Origin: Aquirufa sp.
Lineage (GTDB): Bacteria; Bacteroidota; Bacteroidia; Cytophagales; Spirosomataceae
Length of the DNA: 8,609 nt
Direction of reading: 5' to 3'
Assembly: GCA_030833145.1 (NCBI GenBank)
Contig: JAURHT010000082.1
Coordinates: 1 to 8,609, forward strand
Shown here: in pieces, positions 1 through 5,992 of the stretch
Layout of the letters: each line of letters opens with the position of its first letter
Position numbering within the stretch: the stretch's first letter is position 1
The notes under the pieces: model-generated
What the model saw: only the letters and a program-made list of their open reading frames with translations
Database searches by the model: none
What the model was told of the DNA's origin: nothing
Translations under genes and position numbers: made by a program

Positions 1-937
1 CTAGTTCTATGTCTTTAATTAGGCATATTTGGTGTAATTGTTTGATCTTTTCAGGAGCTCCTGTTAAGGCCAAAACCGTTGGTAAACGTAAAGCTGGTTT
101 TTCAACTAAATAACTAAACTCCGTTTCATTATCCCAGAAATCTGTCCATACTTTCATTTTAGCCAAAGTCGCACGATGTATTTCTGAAAGCTTTGGCAAT
201 TGTTGAGTCAAACGGTAAATCAGGTATATGCTCAACACATTAGGAGTCATTTGCGTTTGAAACAAACGTCTGTTTTCTTCCAAAAACAAAACGTCATTAT
301 AATGCGTCGCACGGTTTAATTCTCTTGCTCGAGCTAATGCCTTAGGAGAACAAATGAGTATGCCCATTCCCGCTGGAATCCCGATGCATTTTTGTACCGA
401 TGCTAACCAAACATCAGCCTCATTCCATGGTAATTCAATGCCGCCCATCGAGGATGTGGCATCCACTGCAATGAGGGCATCGTCAGCTAGTTGATAATCT
501 ATTCGACGTATATTTTGGCCTGTACCATTCGAAGTTTCGCTTTGGACCAGACATAAAGTGTCACCCTGAATGGGTCCTATTTGCTGTGCAATTTCAGCAA
601 GGCTTTGGTCTATGGAGAATTCAAAAGATTCTGCAACGGATGCTGCATAATGAGCCCATTTTTTACCAAAAGCGCCATTGTACAAGTGGGTTGACTTTTT
701 TCTAACTAAAGATTGAATGACAATCTCCCAGGCTTCTGTCGCCGATGAAACGAAATAGATGGTATAGTCTTTAGGAATATTCCATTTGTAATGAAGCTCT
801 TGAAAAGTCGCTTCCAGTAATTTTTCAAAGCGCTCGCTCCGGTGGTTGATGCTGACAATACCCTGCTCAAAAGCCTCTTGAATGTATCCAAGGGCCTCTG
901 GATGAACCTTAGAGGGGCCAGGGTAGAAGGATAACAT
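1..937 (-). CDS. class V (SerC-like) PLP-dependent aminotransferase, C-terminus cut off by window edge
   Basis: This frame starts at ATG 937-935 and stays open for 312 codons to the window edge, so the last few dozen residues are missing. It reads as a fold-type I, class V pyridoxal-phosphate aminotransferase. Visible landmarks are the N-terminal FYPGPSKV substrate loop (residues 4-11), NHRSERF (31-37) resembling the SHRS motif of phosphoserine aminotransferases, SSATEAW (64-70) as the cofactor phosphate-binding turn, D159 in AVDATSSMGG as the likely pyridine-nitrogen aspartate, and K183 in SVQKCIG as the likely Schiff-base lysine. It lies 3 nt downstream of aroQ on the same strand and is probably co-transcribed. 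Substrate is uncertain: phosphoserine/2-oxoglutarate (SerC) is possible, but an alanine-glyoxylate or serine-pyruvate type enzyme fits as well, so I give no symbol. The class assignment is secure, the substrate is not. Confidence 0.85.
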   Translation of the reverse strand, partial: MLSFYPGPSKVHPEALGYIQEAFEQGIVSINHRSERFEKLLEATFQELHYKWNIPKDYTIYFVSSATEAWEIVIQSLVRKKSTHLYNGAFGKKWAHYAASVAESFEFSIDQSLAEIAQQIGPIQGDTLCLVQSETSNGTGQNIRRIDYQLADDALIAVDATSSMGGIELPWNEADVWLASVQKCIGIPAGMGILICSPKALARARELNRATHYNDVLFLEENRRLFQTQMTPNVLSIYLIYRLTQQLPKLSEIHRATLAKMKVWTDFWDNETEFSYLVEKPALRLPTVLALTGAPEKIKQLHQICLIKDIEL

Positions 938-940
938 GGT

Positions 941-1366
941 TTAAATAAAGGAATAAAGGCCTAACTCGTAACCACGAAGGCCAAAACCTACAATAATTCC
1001 CTTTGCCTTAGGGCTTAAATAACTATGGTGGCGGAAATCCTCCCGCGCATGTACATTCGAAATGTGAATCTCAATAACCGGCGTTTTAATGGATGCTACC
1101 GCATCGCCTAAAGCCACTGAAGTATGTGTATATCCGCCTGCATTGAATAAAATACCGTCATAGCTGAACCCTACTTCGTGTAATTTATTGATGAGTGCTC
1201 CTTCTTCATTCGATTGAAAATAGGCAATGTCTAATTGCTCCCCAAATTTATCATGTAAGATTTCCAAAAACTGCTCGAACGTCTGTGCACCATAAATTTC
1301 TGGTTCACGCGTGCCTAATAAATTTAGATTAGGACCATTCAGGATTAAAATTTTCTTTTTTACCAT
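941..1366 (-). CDS. aroQ: 3-dehydroquinate dehydratase, type II
   Basis: AroQ removes water from 3-dehydroquinate to give 3-dehydroshikimate, the third step of the shikimate pathway to aromatic amino acids, in the cytoplasm. The 141-residue length is typical of the small type II enzyme, which forms dodecamers. The N-terminus carries ILNGPNLNLLGTREPEIYG (residues 8-26), with R20 and Y25 matching the catalytic arginine and tyrosine. The substrate-binding segments follow: QSNEEG (51-56), NAGGYTHTS (75-83) and EIHISNVHARE (99-109), which includes the expected H101, S103, N104, H106 and R108. All key residues are present. The start at ATG 1366-1364 is the natural one. It is divergent from the Xer recombinase, and the downstream class V aminotransferase begins 3 nt after its stop, so the two probably share a transcript. 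No Shine-Dalgarno sequence is obvious, as is common in Bacteroidota. Confidence 0.97.
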   Translation of the reverse strand: MVKKKILILNGPNLNLLGTREPEIYGAQTFEQFLEILHDKFGEQLDIAYFQSNEEGALINKLHEVGFSYDGILFNAGGYTHTSVALGDAVASIKTPVIEIHISNVHAREDFRHHSYLSPKAKGIIVGFGLRGYELGLYSFI

Positions 1367-1424
1367 ATTTTAAAAGGAAACATTCGGTGTAAAAATACGT
1401 AATTACTTTAAATTTACGGGATTC

Positions 1425-1440
1425 ATACAACAAATTGTAT
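1425..1440. promoter_or_regulatory. short perfect dyad directly before the xer start codon
   Basis: ATACAA, four bases, then TTGTAT form a perfect 6-bp inverted repeat that ends at the base before ATG 1441. It could be a small operator or a weak hairpin over the ribosome entry site of xerD, and it also lies in the upstream region of the divergent aroQ. It is short and A+T-rich, so it may be chance. Confidence 0.25.
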
Positions 1441-2349
1441 ATGTGGGAGACAGAAATCCAATCTTTTGGAGATTACCTGAAAATTGAGCGCGGCTTATCC
1501 AAGCACTCCCACGAAGCCTATTTACGGGATATCCAAAAACTAGAAACTTATTTAGCTATTTCACCAGTAGCCATCGACCAAGTAAACGAATCCCATATTT
1601 TGGCCTTCTTAAAAGACCTGCACTCCTTAGGCATCGAGGCAAGTACACAATCGCGTACCTTATCTGGTATTCGTGCCTTTTTTCAATTTCTCGTGTTCGA
1701 CGGCACGCTAAATGCGGATCCCACCGTTCACGTGAAAAATCCCCAAATGGGCCGCAAATTACCCGACACCCTTTCCTTTGACGAGATCACGGCCATCCTT
1801 GATGAGGCAGATCTTTCCAGTCCGGAAGGGGTACGAAACCGTGCGATGCTTGAATTTTTATATGGTGCAGGATTACGTGTTTCGGAACTGATTGGCCTAA
1901 AAAGAGAGGATATTTATGAAGATCAAGGCTTCATCAAAGTGCGCGGGAAAGGCGATAAAGAACGCCTAGTTCCAGCAGGTCGCGATGCGTTTAAGTATTT
2001 GAATCTGTATTTGGATTCAGTTAGACCTTCTGTACCTGTCAAAAAAGACGCCACTCATTTAGTCTTTCTAAATCGCCGTGGTTCAGGCTTGAGTCGTGTG
2101 ATGGTTTTCTTGATATGCAAAGACCTCGCATCGAAAGCAGGCATCACCAAGGTGATAAGCCCACACACCTTTCGCCATTCATTTGCAACGCATTTAATCG
2201 AAGGCGGAGCTGACTTGCGCGCCGTTCAAGAGATGCTAGGGCATGAATCAATCTTGACGACTGAGATTTACACTCACTTGGATCGAGCGTATTTGACTCA
2301 GATGGTGCAGGATTTTCATCCGTTTTCATCTTTAAAGCATAAAGAATAA
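1441..2349 (+). CDS. xerD: tyrosine site-specific recombinase XerC/XerD family
   Basis: A Xer recombinase, which resolves chromosome dimers at dif sites during division and is often used by integrating mobile elements. The product has 302 residues, the normal Xer length. An N-terminal SAM-like core-binding domain (about 5-90, containing YLKIERGLSKHSHEAYLRDI) is followed by the catalytic domain (about 105-290). The full catalytic set is present: R146 (GAGLRVSEL), K170 (RGKGDKE), H242 and R245 (HTFRHSFATHL), H268 (LGHES) and the nucleophile Y277 (IYTHL). I chose ATG 1441, giving MWETEIQSF, over an in-frame TTG at 1435, because family members begin just before this helix. It is divergent from aroQ. 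The last residues (KHKE) and the TAA stop are encoded within a heptamer repeat array. XerD is preferred over XerC from the aroQ linkage, and the dimer partner is not in the window. Confidence 0.93.
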   Translation: MWETEIQSFGDYLKIERGLSKHSHEAYLRDIQKLETYLAISPVAIDQVNESHILAFLKDLHSLGIEASTQSRTLSGIRAFFQFLVFDGTLNADPTVHVKNPQMGRKLPDTLSFDEITAILDEADLSSPEGVRNRAMLEFLYGAGLRVSELIGLKREDIYEDQGFIKVRGKGDKERLVPAGRDAFKYLNLYLDSVRPSVPVKKDATHLVFLNRRGSGLSRVMVFLICKDLASKAGITKVISPHTFRHSFATHLIEGGADLRAVQEMLGHESILTTEIYTHLDRAYLTQMVQDFHPFSSLKHKE

Positions 2350-2365
2350 AGCACAAAGTATAAAG
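2334..2365 (+). repeat. left heptamer array, four and a half units of AAAGNAY
   Basis: Four exact-period 7-bp units stand in a row: AAAGCAT (2334-2340), AAAGAAT (2341-2347), AAAGCAC (2348-2354) and AAAGTAT (2355-2361), then a partial AAAG. AAAG and the A at position 6 are constant; positions 5 and 7 vary. The array begins inside the xerD coding sequence and supplies its last codons and stop. Heptamer arrays of this kind are a recurring intergenic feature in Bacteroidota genomes (recalled, not checked). The mechanism is unknown. Confidence 0.8.
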
Positions 2366-2367
2366 AT

Positions 2368-2393
2368 TGAGTCCGGAGGAAATGAGTCCGGAG
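2368..2393 (+). repeat. two direct copies of TGAGTCCGGAG, 15-bp period
   Basis: The 11-mer TGAGTCCGGAG occurs at 2368-2378 and again at 2383-2393, separated by GAAA. Each copy contains the palindrome TCCGGA. It looks like a local duplication or a pair of protein-binding half-sites inside the repeat island. Confidence 0.7.
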
Positions 2394-2410
2394 CTAGCAC
2401 TTCATGAATT

Positions 2411-2427
2411 TATCGCCATAGGCGATA
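2411..2427. repeat. perfect 7-bp stem, 3-nt loop hairpin in repeat core
   Basis: TATCGCC, loop ATA, then GGCGATA: a perfect 7-bp inverted repeat on either strand. No T-run follows directly on either strand (on the plus strand a T-rich stretch begins only about 13 bases later), so it is not a standard intrinsic terminator, although it could slow convergent transcripts. It may instead be the structural heart of the surrounding element. Confidence 0.65.
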
Positions 2428-2435
2428 CCAACTCT

Positions 2436-2466
2436 ATGCTTTATTTTTTGTGCTTTATACTTTATT
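2436..2466 (-). repeat. right heptamer array, inverted relative to the left
   Basis: On the plus strand the units read ATGCTTT (2436-2442), ATTTTTT (2443-2449), GTGCTTT (2450-2456) and ATACTTT (2457-2463), then ATT. These are reverse complements of the left-array units, one of them with a base change. The array runs into the stop codon (2467-2465) of the minus-strand hypothetical gene. A 12-bp perfect inverted match joins 2346-2357 with 2447-2458. Confidence 0.8.
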
Positions 2467-2884
2467 ACTCGCTAATCTCCGAACCCTCCTCCGGAAAAGG
2501 AATAAACACAAAATTCGTAAACTGCCCATCCACCACAAAGAGGCACGCGAATTCTTCGATGTCTTTGAAGTTTTGGACAAATAATTCCATATTTTCTTCT
2601 GCGATCAGTTTGCGCTGCACAAATTCTTCCATCATCGAAGCGTGGTAGTTCCATTTGTTTTCGTGCAATTCACCTACGCCGATCAGTTTTTGGCCGATTT
2701 CGATGGGGCGTTGTGAAGTCACAAAGATGGGGAAATCGGAGAAGCCACGCTTTTTGATTTGATAGGACGCTTCTTTCAAGGCATCTGCTACTTTGATGAA
2801 ATCAGAGGAGATGAGGCCTAAATATTTCCCGTTTAAGTCCGGGGAATTGGGCGCATTGGAAAGGGCTGTGTAATCTTCGATCAT
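2465..2884 (-). CDS. small conserved-looking hypothetical protein, last gene of the ald operon
   Basis: I do not recognise a named family. The product has 139 residues, is acidic and soluble, with no signal peptide or membrane segment. A helical N-terminal half includes SSDFIKVADALKEASYQIKK (26-45), followed by FPIFVTSQ, a middle part with NKWNYHASMMEEFVQRKLI, and a C-terminal beta-rich piece with FACLFVVDGQFTNFVFIPFP ending in an acidic tail. It starts 3 nt after the ald stop, so it is almost surely translated from the same message. The bias toward codon-compatible, well-formed protein sequence and the tight spacing argue for a real gene. Its stop codon touches the right heptamer array. Function unknown; a role tied to the tsaE/ald transcript would be guesswork. 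Confidence 0.85.
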   Translation of the reverse strand: MIEDYTALSNAPNSPDLNGKYLGLISSDFIKVADALKEASYQIKKRGFSDFPIFVTSQRPIEIGQKLIGVGELHENKWNYHASMMEEFVQRKLIAEENMELFVQNFKDIEEFACLFVVDGQFTNFVFIPFPEEGSEISE

Positions 2885-2887
2885 GAT

Positions 2888-4108
2888 TTAACTCTTACTT
2901 AGTAATAATAATTGGATGTCTTTAACCGGTTTATGGAACAATTTTCCGGTGCTGGGTTGCGTCACGAAGCCTTTATAGCAGAATACGCCTTTCATAAAGG
3001 ATTTTCCTTGCCAAAGCATTTCTTCGACACCCCCGGTCTTTCCCGCCTTCAAGATGAAGGAGGTCATCAGGTTGCTCATCGCTAAACTAGCCGTGTGAGC
3101 CACTAGGGATGGAATATTGGGTACACAGAAATGAGTTACTCCGTATTTCTCGAATGTCGGCTTTTGAATCGTACAAGGCTCTGAAGTCTCAAAACAGCCG
3201 CCTTGGTCAATACAAACATCTAAAATCAATGTTCCTGGATTTAGTTTGCTCACCATTTCCTCGGTCACAATGCAAGGAGTAATTCCACTGTCTGAACGCA
3301 AGGCCCCCACAATAATTTGGGCATCTTGTAAAGCTTTAGCCAGGTTTTCCGAATCAATCACCTGCGTGACGATGGGGAAACCAAGCGCCGCTTTTAGACG
3401 TTGCAACTTATAAATATCTTTATCGAATACTTGGAACTGAATGCCTGCGCTCGCTGCCGCTCGCGCCACCTGCTCCACCACCTGACCCGCACCTAAAAGC
3501 ACAAGATTACAAGGAGGAACACCTGTGACATGTCCCAATAGCAATCCTTTTTTCTTTTGAATCAAATCGGTGGCAATAGGCAAAATCAATTGTCCGGCTA
3601 TTTCAGCCATTATTTTGATGAAAGGAAAGCCTCCACCATTGTCTTCGACGAATTCGAGGCCGATGGCCATCAGCTTTTTGGCATTAATGGCATCAATTAA
3701 CTCCGAGGATAAATGCTGGTAAGAGGCACTCGAAATAAAGGCTTGGCCCTCTTTCATACGCGCGATTTCGGCGATGGTAGGAGGGGTGATCTTTAACGTC
3801 AAGGCACTTTGCCAAATCATCGCCACATCCTCGCTCACACTCGCTCCGGCTAATAAATAGTCTGAATCACTGAAGCCTGCGCGTTCTCCCGCACCTTTTT
3901 CGATCACGATTTCGTGGCCATTATTGGTTAATAAGGTAACGGCTTGTGGGCTTAATGAAATGCGGTTTTCGTTCGGATCGGACTCCTTAGGGAGGCTGAT
4001 GCGGATGCTTTGGGCATTCTGCTTCGTCCAGGCCATCGCCTCTAAAGGCGCGATGCCTTGCTTAGAAAGTAAATCCTGAAAAGGATTGTGCTCTAATATC
4101 TTCGCCAT
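2888..4108 (-). CDS. ald: alanine dehydrogenase (Ald/PntA family) with N-terminal extension
   Basis: Ald catalyses reversible NAD-dependent deamination of L-alanine to pyruvate and ammonia in the cytoplasm. The 406-residue product is about 35 longer than classical Ald, because of an N-terminal extension (1-34) before the usual IRISLPKE strand. Family residues are in place: R49 in NENRISLSP, K106 in LTLKITPP, H132 in SYQHLSSE, the Rossmann motif LLGAGQVVEQVA (204-215) with ribose-binding D230, D301 in CIDQGGCFETSEP, and N331 in CVPNIPSLVAHTAS. These match Ald rather than a transhydrogenase alpha subunit, which would show no such conserved His and IDQGG pair. Its start ATG 4108-4106 lies 16 nt inside the end of tsaE, so translation is probably coupled. 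The small hypothetical gene follows 3 nt downstream. Activity on alanine is inferred from these residues. Confidence 0.92.
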   Translation of the reverse strand: MAKILEHNPFQDLLSKQGIAPLEAMAWTKQNAQSIRISLPKESDPNENRISLSPQAVTLLTNNGHEIVIEKGAGERAGFSDSDYLLAGASVSEDVAMIWQSALTLKITPPTIAEIARMKEGQAFISSASYQHLSSELIDAINAKKLMAIGLEFVEDNGGGFPFIKIMAEIAGQLILPIATDLIQKKKGLLLGHVTGVPPCNLVLLGAGQVVEQVARAAASAGIQFQVFDKDIYKLQRLKAALGFPIVTQVIDSENLAKALQDAQIIVGALRSDSGITPCIVTEEMVSKLNPGTLILDVCIDQGGCFETSEPCTIQKPTFEKYGVTHFCVPNIPSLVAHTASLAMSNLMTSFILKAGKTGGVEEMLWQGKSFMKGVFCYKGFVTQPSTGKLFHKPVKDIQLLLLSKS

Positions 4109-4524
4109 ACAACTTCTAATTTACGGTGCGCGTCATCGACGTGGGAGACGTTTAACTCGAGATGTTCAAAGGTCCAAAATTCCTCCGCCTGCTCCGGCCA
4201 CTCCACTAGACACAAATGTCCAGAATCTAAATATTCTTCTAATCCGATGTCAAAAGCCTCTTGAGCGTTCTTCAATCGGTATAAATCAAAATGATAAACG
4301 GGATTATCTTTGCCATCCACATATTCATTCACCAATGAAAAAGTGGGGCTTTGGACAGATTGTGATACCCCTAATTGGTGGCAAATCTCCTTTATTAAAG
4401 TCGTTTTTCCAGCACCCATTTCCCCGCGAAACAACCACACATTCGGGTAGTCTTTGGTCTCGCGAATTAAGCTAGACGCAATTTCAGGTAGTTCCGTGAT
4501 GCTGTATTTATCCCAGGGTCTCAT
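4093..4524 (-). CDS. tsaE: tRNA N6-threonylcarbamoyladenosine biosynthesis ATPase TsaE
   Basis: TsaE is the P-loop ATPase that works with TsaB and TsaD to put the t6A modification on adenosine 37 of ANN-decoding tRNAs. The 143-residue length is normal. The Walker A motif GEMGAGKTT spans residues 34-42, the switch-like SPTFSLVNEY spans 59-68, followed by HFDLYRL (78-84) and CLVEWPE (105-111), all family hallmarks. I set the start at ATG 4524-4522 (MRPWDKYS). The longer open frame reaching 4665 lies inside the SDR gene and gives unrelated sequence. This start overlaps the SDR stop as ATGA, a typical translational-coupling arrangement, and the 3' end overlaps ald by 16 nt. TsaB and TsaD are not in the window. 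Confidence 0.96.
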   Translation of the reverse strand: MRPWDKYSITELPEIASSLIRETKDYPNVWLFRGEMGAGKTTLIKEICHQLGVSQSVQSPTFSLVNEYVDGKDNPVYHFDLYRLKNAQEAFDIGLEEYLDSGHLCLVEWPEQAEEFWTFEHLELNVSHVDDAHRKLEVVWRRY

Positions 4525-5222
4525 AGTTCGATATCCCCTAATTGTGGCCTGATGAGTATTTCTTCCAAAACCGTAGACGGATTCATCGTGTAAGCCGAAT
4601 AAATCGTCGATGCCACATCGTTTGCCGGTATAAACCGCGATTCTGGCAATTCCACTCCATCCCAAGCGGGTGTTAAAGTGGCTCCAGGTAAAATGGCTGT
4701 CACTTTAATTCCTTGCAATTTCGTTTCTTCGCGCAAAACCTTAGTGAAGCCTAATAAGGCAAACTTACTGATGCAATAAGATCCACCCGCAGTATAGGCC
4801 GTGATAGAGGCTGTAGAGCAGATGGTAAAAATGTGACCGGATTTTTGAGCCTGTAATGTCGGTAAAAAGGCACGTGTCAAATGATAGGCGCTGTATAAAT
4901 TAGCCTCGATTTGACGTTCTAAAACGCCATCCTCCTCGTTTTGGATTTGACCTGGCATGAAAAAGCCGGCGTTGTTGATCAGTACATCGATGGTTTTGGT
5001 ATGGCCCAAAACCCATCCAGCAAAGTCCTGGCATTGTTTTTTGTCGCTCAAATCCGCGACAAACGTATATAATAAAGGCGAATTGAATTCCGTTTCGAGT
5101 TCCTTCAATTTCTCACCCGTCCGCGAACACGTAAAAACAGTAAACCCCTCCGAAAGGAATTTTTTCACTAACGCTTTGCCAATTCCTTGGCTACCCCCAC
5201 TAATTATTGCCGTTTTGTTCAT
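4521..5222 (-). CDS. short-chain dehydrogenase/reductase (SDR), classical type
   Basis: A 233-residue classical SDR, an NAD(P)-dependent oxidoreductase with a Rossmann fold. Visible motifs: cofactor-binding GGSQGIG (9-15), D57 in VADLSD, NNAG (83-86), N108, and the catalytic S136, Y149 and K153 (SYCISK). The S-Y spacing of 13 and the Y-K spacing of 4 are canonical. CSRTGEKL after the second strand (R34) hints at NADP preference, an inference only. I chose ATG 5222-5220 (MNKTAIISGG) because the fold begins there; an upstream in-frame ATG at 5267 would add 15 unrelated residues and overlap the divergent permease gene. It heads the operon SDR-tsaE-ald-hypothetical. The substrate cannot be read from sequence. 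The link to TsaE looks like shared transcription rather than shared pathway. Confidence 0.92.
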   Translation of the reverse strand: MNKTAIISGGSQGIGKALVKKFLSEGFTVFTCSRTGEKLKELETEFNSPLLYTFVADLSDKKQCQDFAGWVLGHTKTIDVLINNAGFFMPGQIQNEEDGVLERQIEANLYSAYHLTRAFLPTLQAQKSGHIFTICSTASITAYTAGGSYCISKFALLGFTKVLREETKLQGIKVTAILPGATLTPAWDGVELPESRFIPANDVASTIYSAYTMNPSTVLEEILIRPQLGDIEL

Positions 5223-5230
5223 TATCTTTG
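5223..5230 (+). promoter_or_regulatory. candidate Bacteroidota -7 element for the permease gene
   Basis: TATCTTTG matches the Bacteroidota sigma-factor -7 consensus TAnnTTTG exactly and lies 30 bases before the MlaE ATG at 5261, which would give a short leader. No good TTTG -33 element stands at the expected 17-23 bp upstream, so this is a half-supported promoter. It overlaps the start of the divergent SDR gene. Confidence 0.3.
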
Positions 5231-5260
5231 ATAAATATCGATGTGTAATATACCAATCAG

Positions 5261-5992
5261 ATGTCAAAATTAGGCAAATATTTAATCTTCCTGGGAAAGC
5301 TTTTTACAAATCCAGAAAAATTTCGGGTTTATCTCGCCTTGACGTTTCAGGAATGTGTGGACATCGGTATTAATTCGATCTTGATTGTAGCGATTGTCTC
5401 ATCCTTTTTAGGAGCTGTTACTTGCGTGCAAACCGCGGCGAATATGGATAATCCCTTCGTTCCGCAATACATTATTAGCTTAATTGTTCGGGATTCGACC
5501 ATTTTAGAGATGGGGCCTACCATTACCTGTGTCGTTTTAGCTGGTAAAATTGGTTCTAACATTGCTGGTCAATTAGGGACGATGCGCATTACGGAACAAA
5601 TTGATGCACTTGAAGTGATGGGGATTAACTCTCGGTCTTATTTAGTATTACCTAAAATCATTGCCGCAATGATTACTTTCCCCATGTTGGTGACCCTAGC
5701 TTGCTTTTTGGCCATCTACGGAGGCTATTTAGCCGGATGGTTAACAGGATCGATTTCTCCACAGGAATACATCAAAGGATTACAATTCCAATTCAAAGGA
5801 AACTATATGATTTTTGCATTGACGAAATCAGTGGTGTTTGCCTTTTTAATCGTAACGATTTCTGCCTTTAAAGGATTCTACACGAAAGGTGGTGCCTACG
5901 AAGTAGGGACAGCAAGTACCGCTGCGGTAACCAATTCGTGTATTGCGATTTTGATTGCAGATTATCTTTTGGCTCAATTATTAGTCGGCTAA
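5261..5992 (+). CDS. mlaE: MlaE/YrbE-family ABC transporter permease
   Basis: An inner-membrane permease of the MlaE family, which with an MlaF-type ATPase and an MlaD-type MCE protein moves phospholipids between the inner and outer membrane. The 243-residue length is slightly under the usual 250-265. The family signature is clear at residues 83-122: EMGP, then LAGKIGSNIAGQLGTMRITE and QIDALEVMG, followed by a proline-bounded helix (YLVLPKIIA). Hydrophobic segments lie near 36-58, 65-95, 135-163, 185-205 and 220-242. Start ATG 5261; an upstream ATG at 5241 is out of frame. Unusually for this family, no ATPase gene follows: the next gene is on the opposite strand and the two stop codons overlap (TAA 5990-5992 against TAG 5991-5989). 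Whatever ATPase it uses is encoded elsewhere. Confidence 0.92.
   Translation: MSKLGKYLIFLGKLFTNPEKFRVYLALTFQECVDIGINSILIVAIVSSFLGAVTCVQTAANMDNPFVPQYIISLIVRDSTILEMGPTITCVVLAGKIGSNIAGQLGTMRITEQIDALEVMGINSRSYLVLPKIIAAMITFPMLVTLACFLAIYGGYLAGWLTGSISPQEYIKGLQFQFKGNYMIFALTKSVVFAFLIVTISAFKGFYTKGGAYEVGTASTAAVTNSCIAILIADYLLAQLLVG

Larger units (their letters stand above)
2367..2435. other. 70-bp non-coding core between the two heptamer arrays
   Basis: This segment separates the inverted heptamer arrays and is markedly richer in small palindromes than the rest of the window: TCCGGA twice, GCTAGC, TTCATGAA (2401-2408), and a 17-bp dyad at 2411-2427. The region lies between convergent genes and no gene is called in it. 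Such a layout suits a small interspersed element or a non-autonomous mobile sequence. Its mobility is inferred only from structure. Confidence 0.45.

Noticed and set aside
1409..1434. Minus-strand promoter for aroQ: TTTG (1434-1431) with TAAATTTA (1416-1409)
   Set aside because: The spacer is only 14 bases and the -7 element lacks the final G, so it does not meet the Bacteroidota consensus.
2411..2449. Hairpin plus T-rich stretch as an intrinsic terminator for xerD
   Set aside because: The T-rich stretch begins about 13 bases after the stem, and is part of the heptamer array; the usual immediate U-tract is absent.
2334..2466. A CRISPR array or a dif recombination site
   Set aside because: The 7-bp units are contiguous without spacers, and no 28-bp dif-like pair of Xer arms with a central region can be recognised.
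2367..2648. An open frame on the plus strand starting in the repeat core, with GGAGG just before an ATG at 2382
   Set aside because: The GGAGG lies only 2 bases from the ATG, Bacteroidota rarely rely on such sites, and most of the frame is antisense to the well-supported 139-residue gene.
4086..4475. Plus-strand open frame opposite tsaE
   Set aside because: It is antisense to the clear TsaE sequence with Walker A motif and shows no protein-like pattern.
5245..5278. Minus-strand promoter for the SDR operon: TTTG (5278-5275), 22-base spacer, TATATTAC (5252-5245)
   Set aside because: Spacing is acceptable, but only the TAnnTT half of the -7 element matches; too weak to annotate.
4957..5373. 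Plus-strand open frame spanning the SDR start and the permease start
   Set aside because: It runs antisense to the SDR and out of frame with the permease; both real genes have full family motifs.
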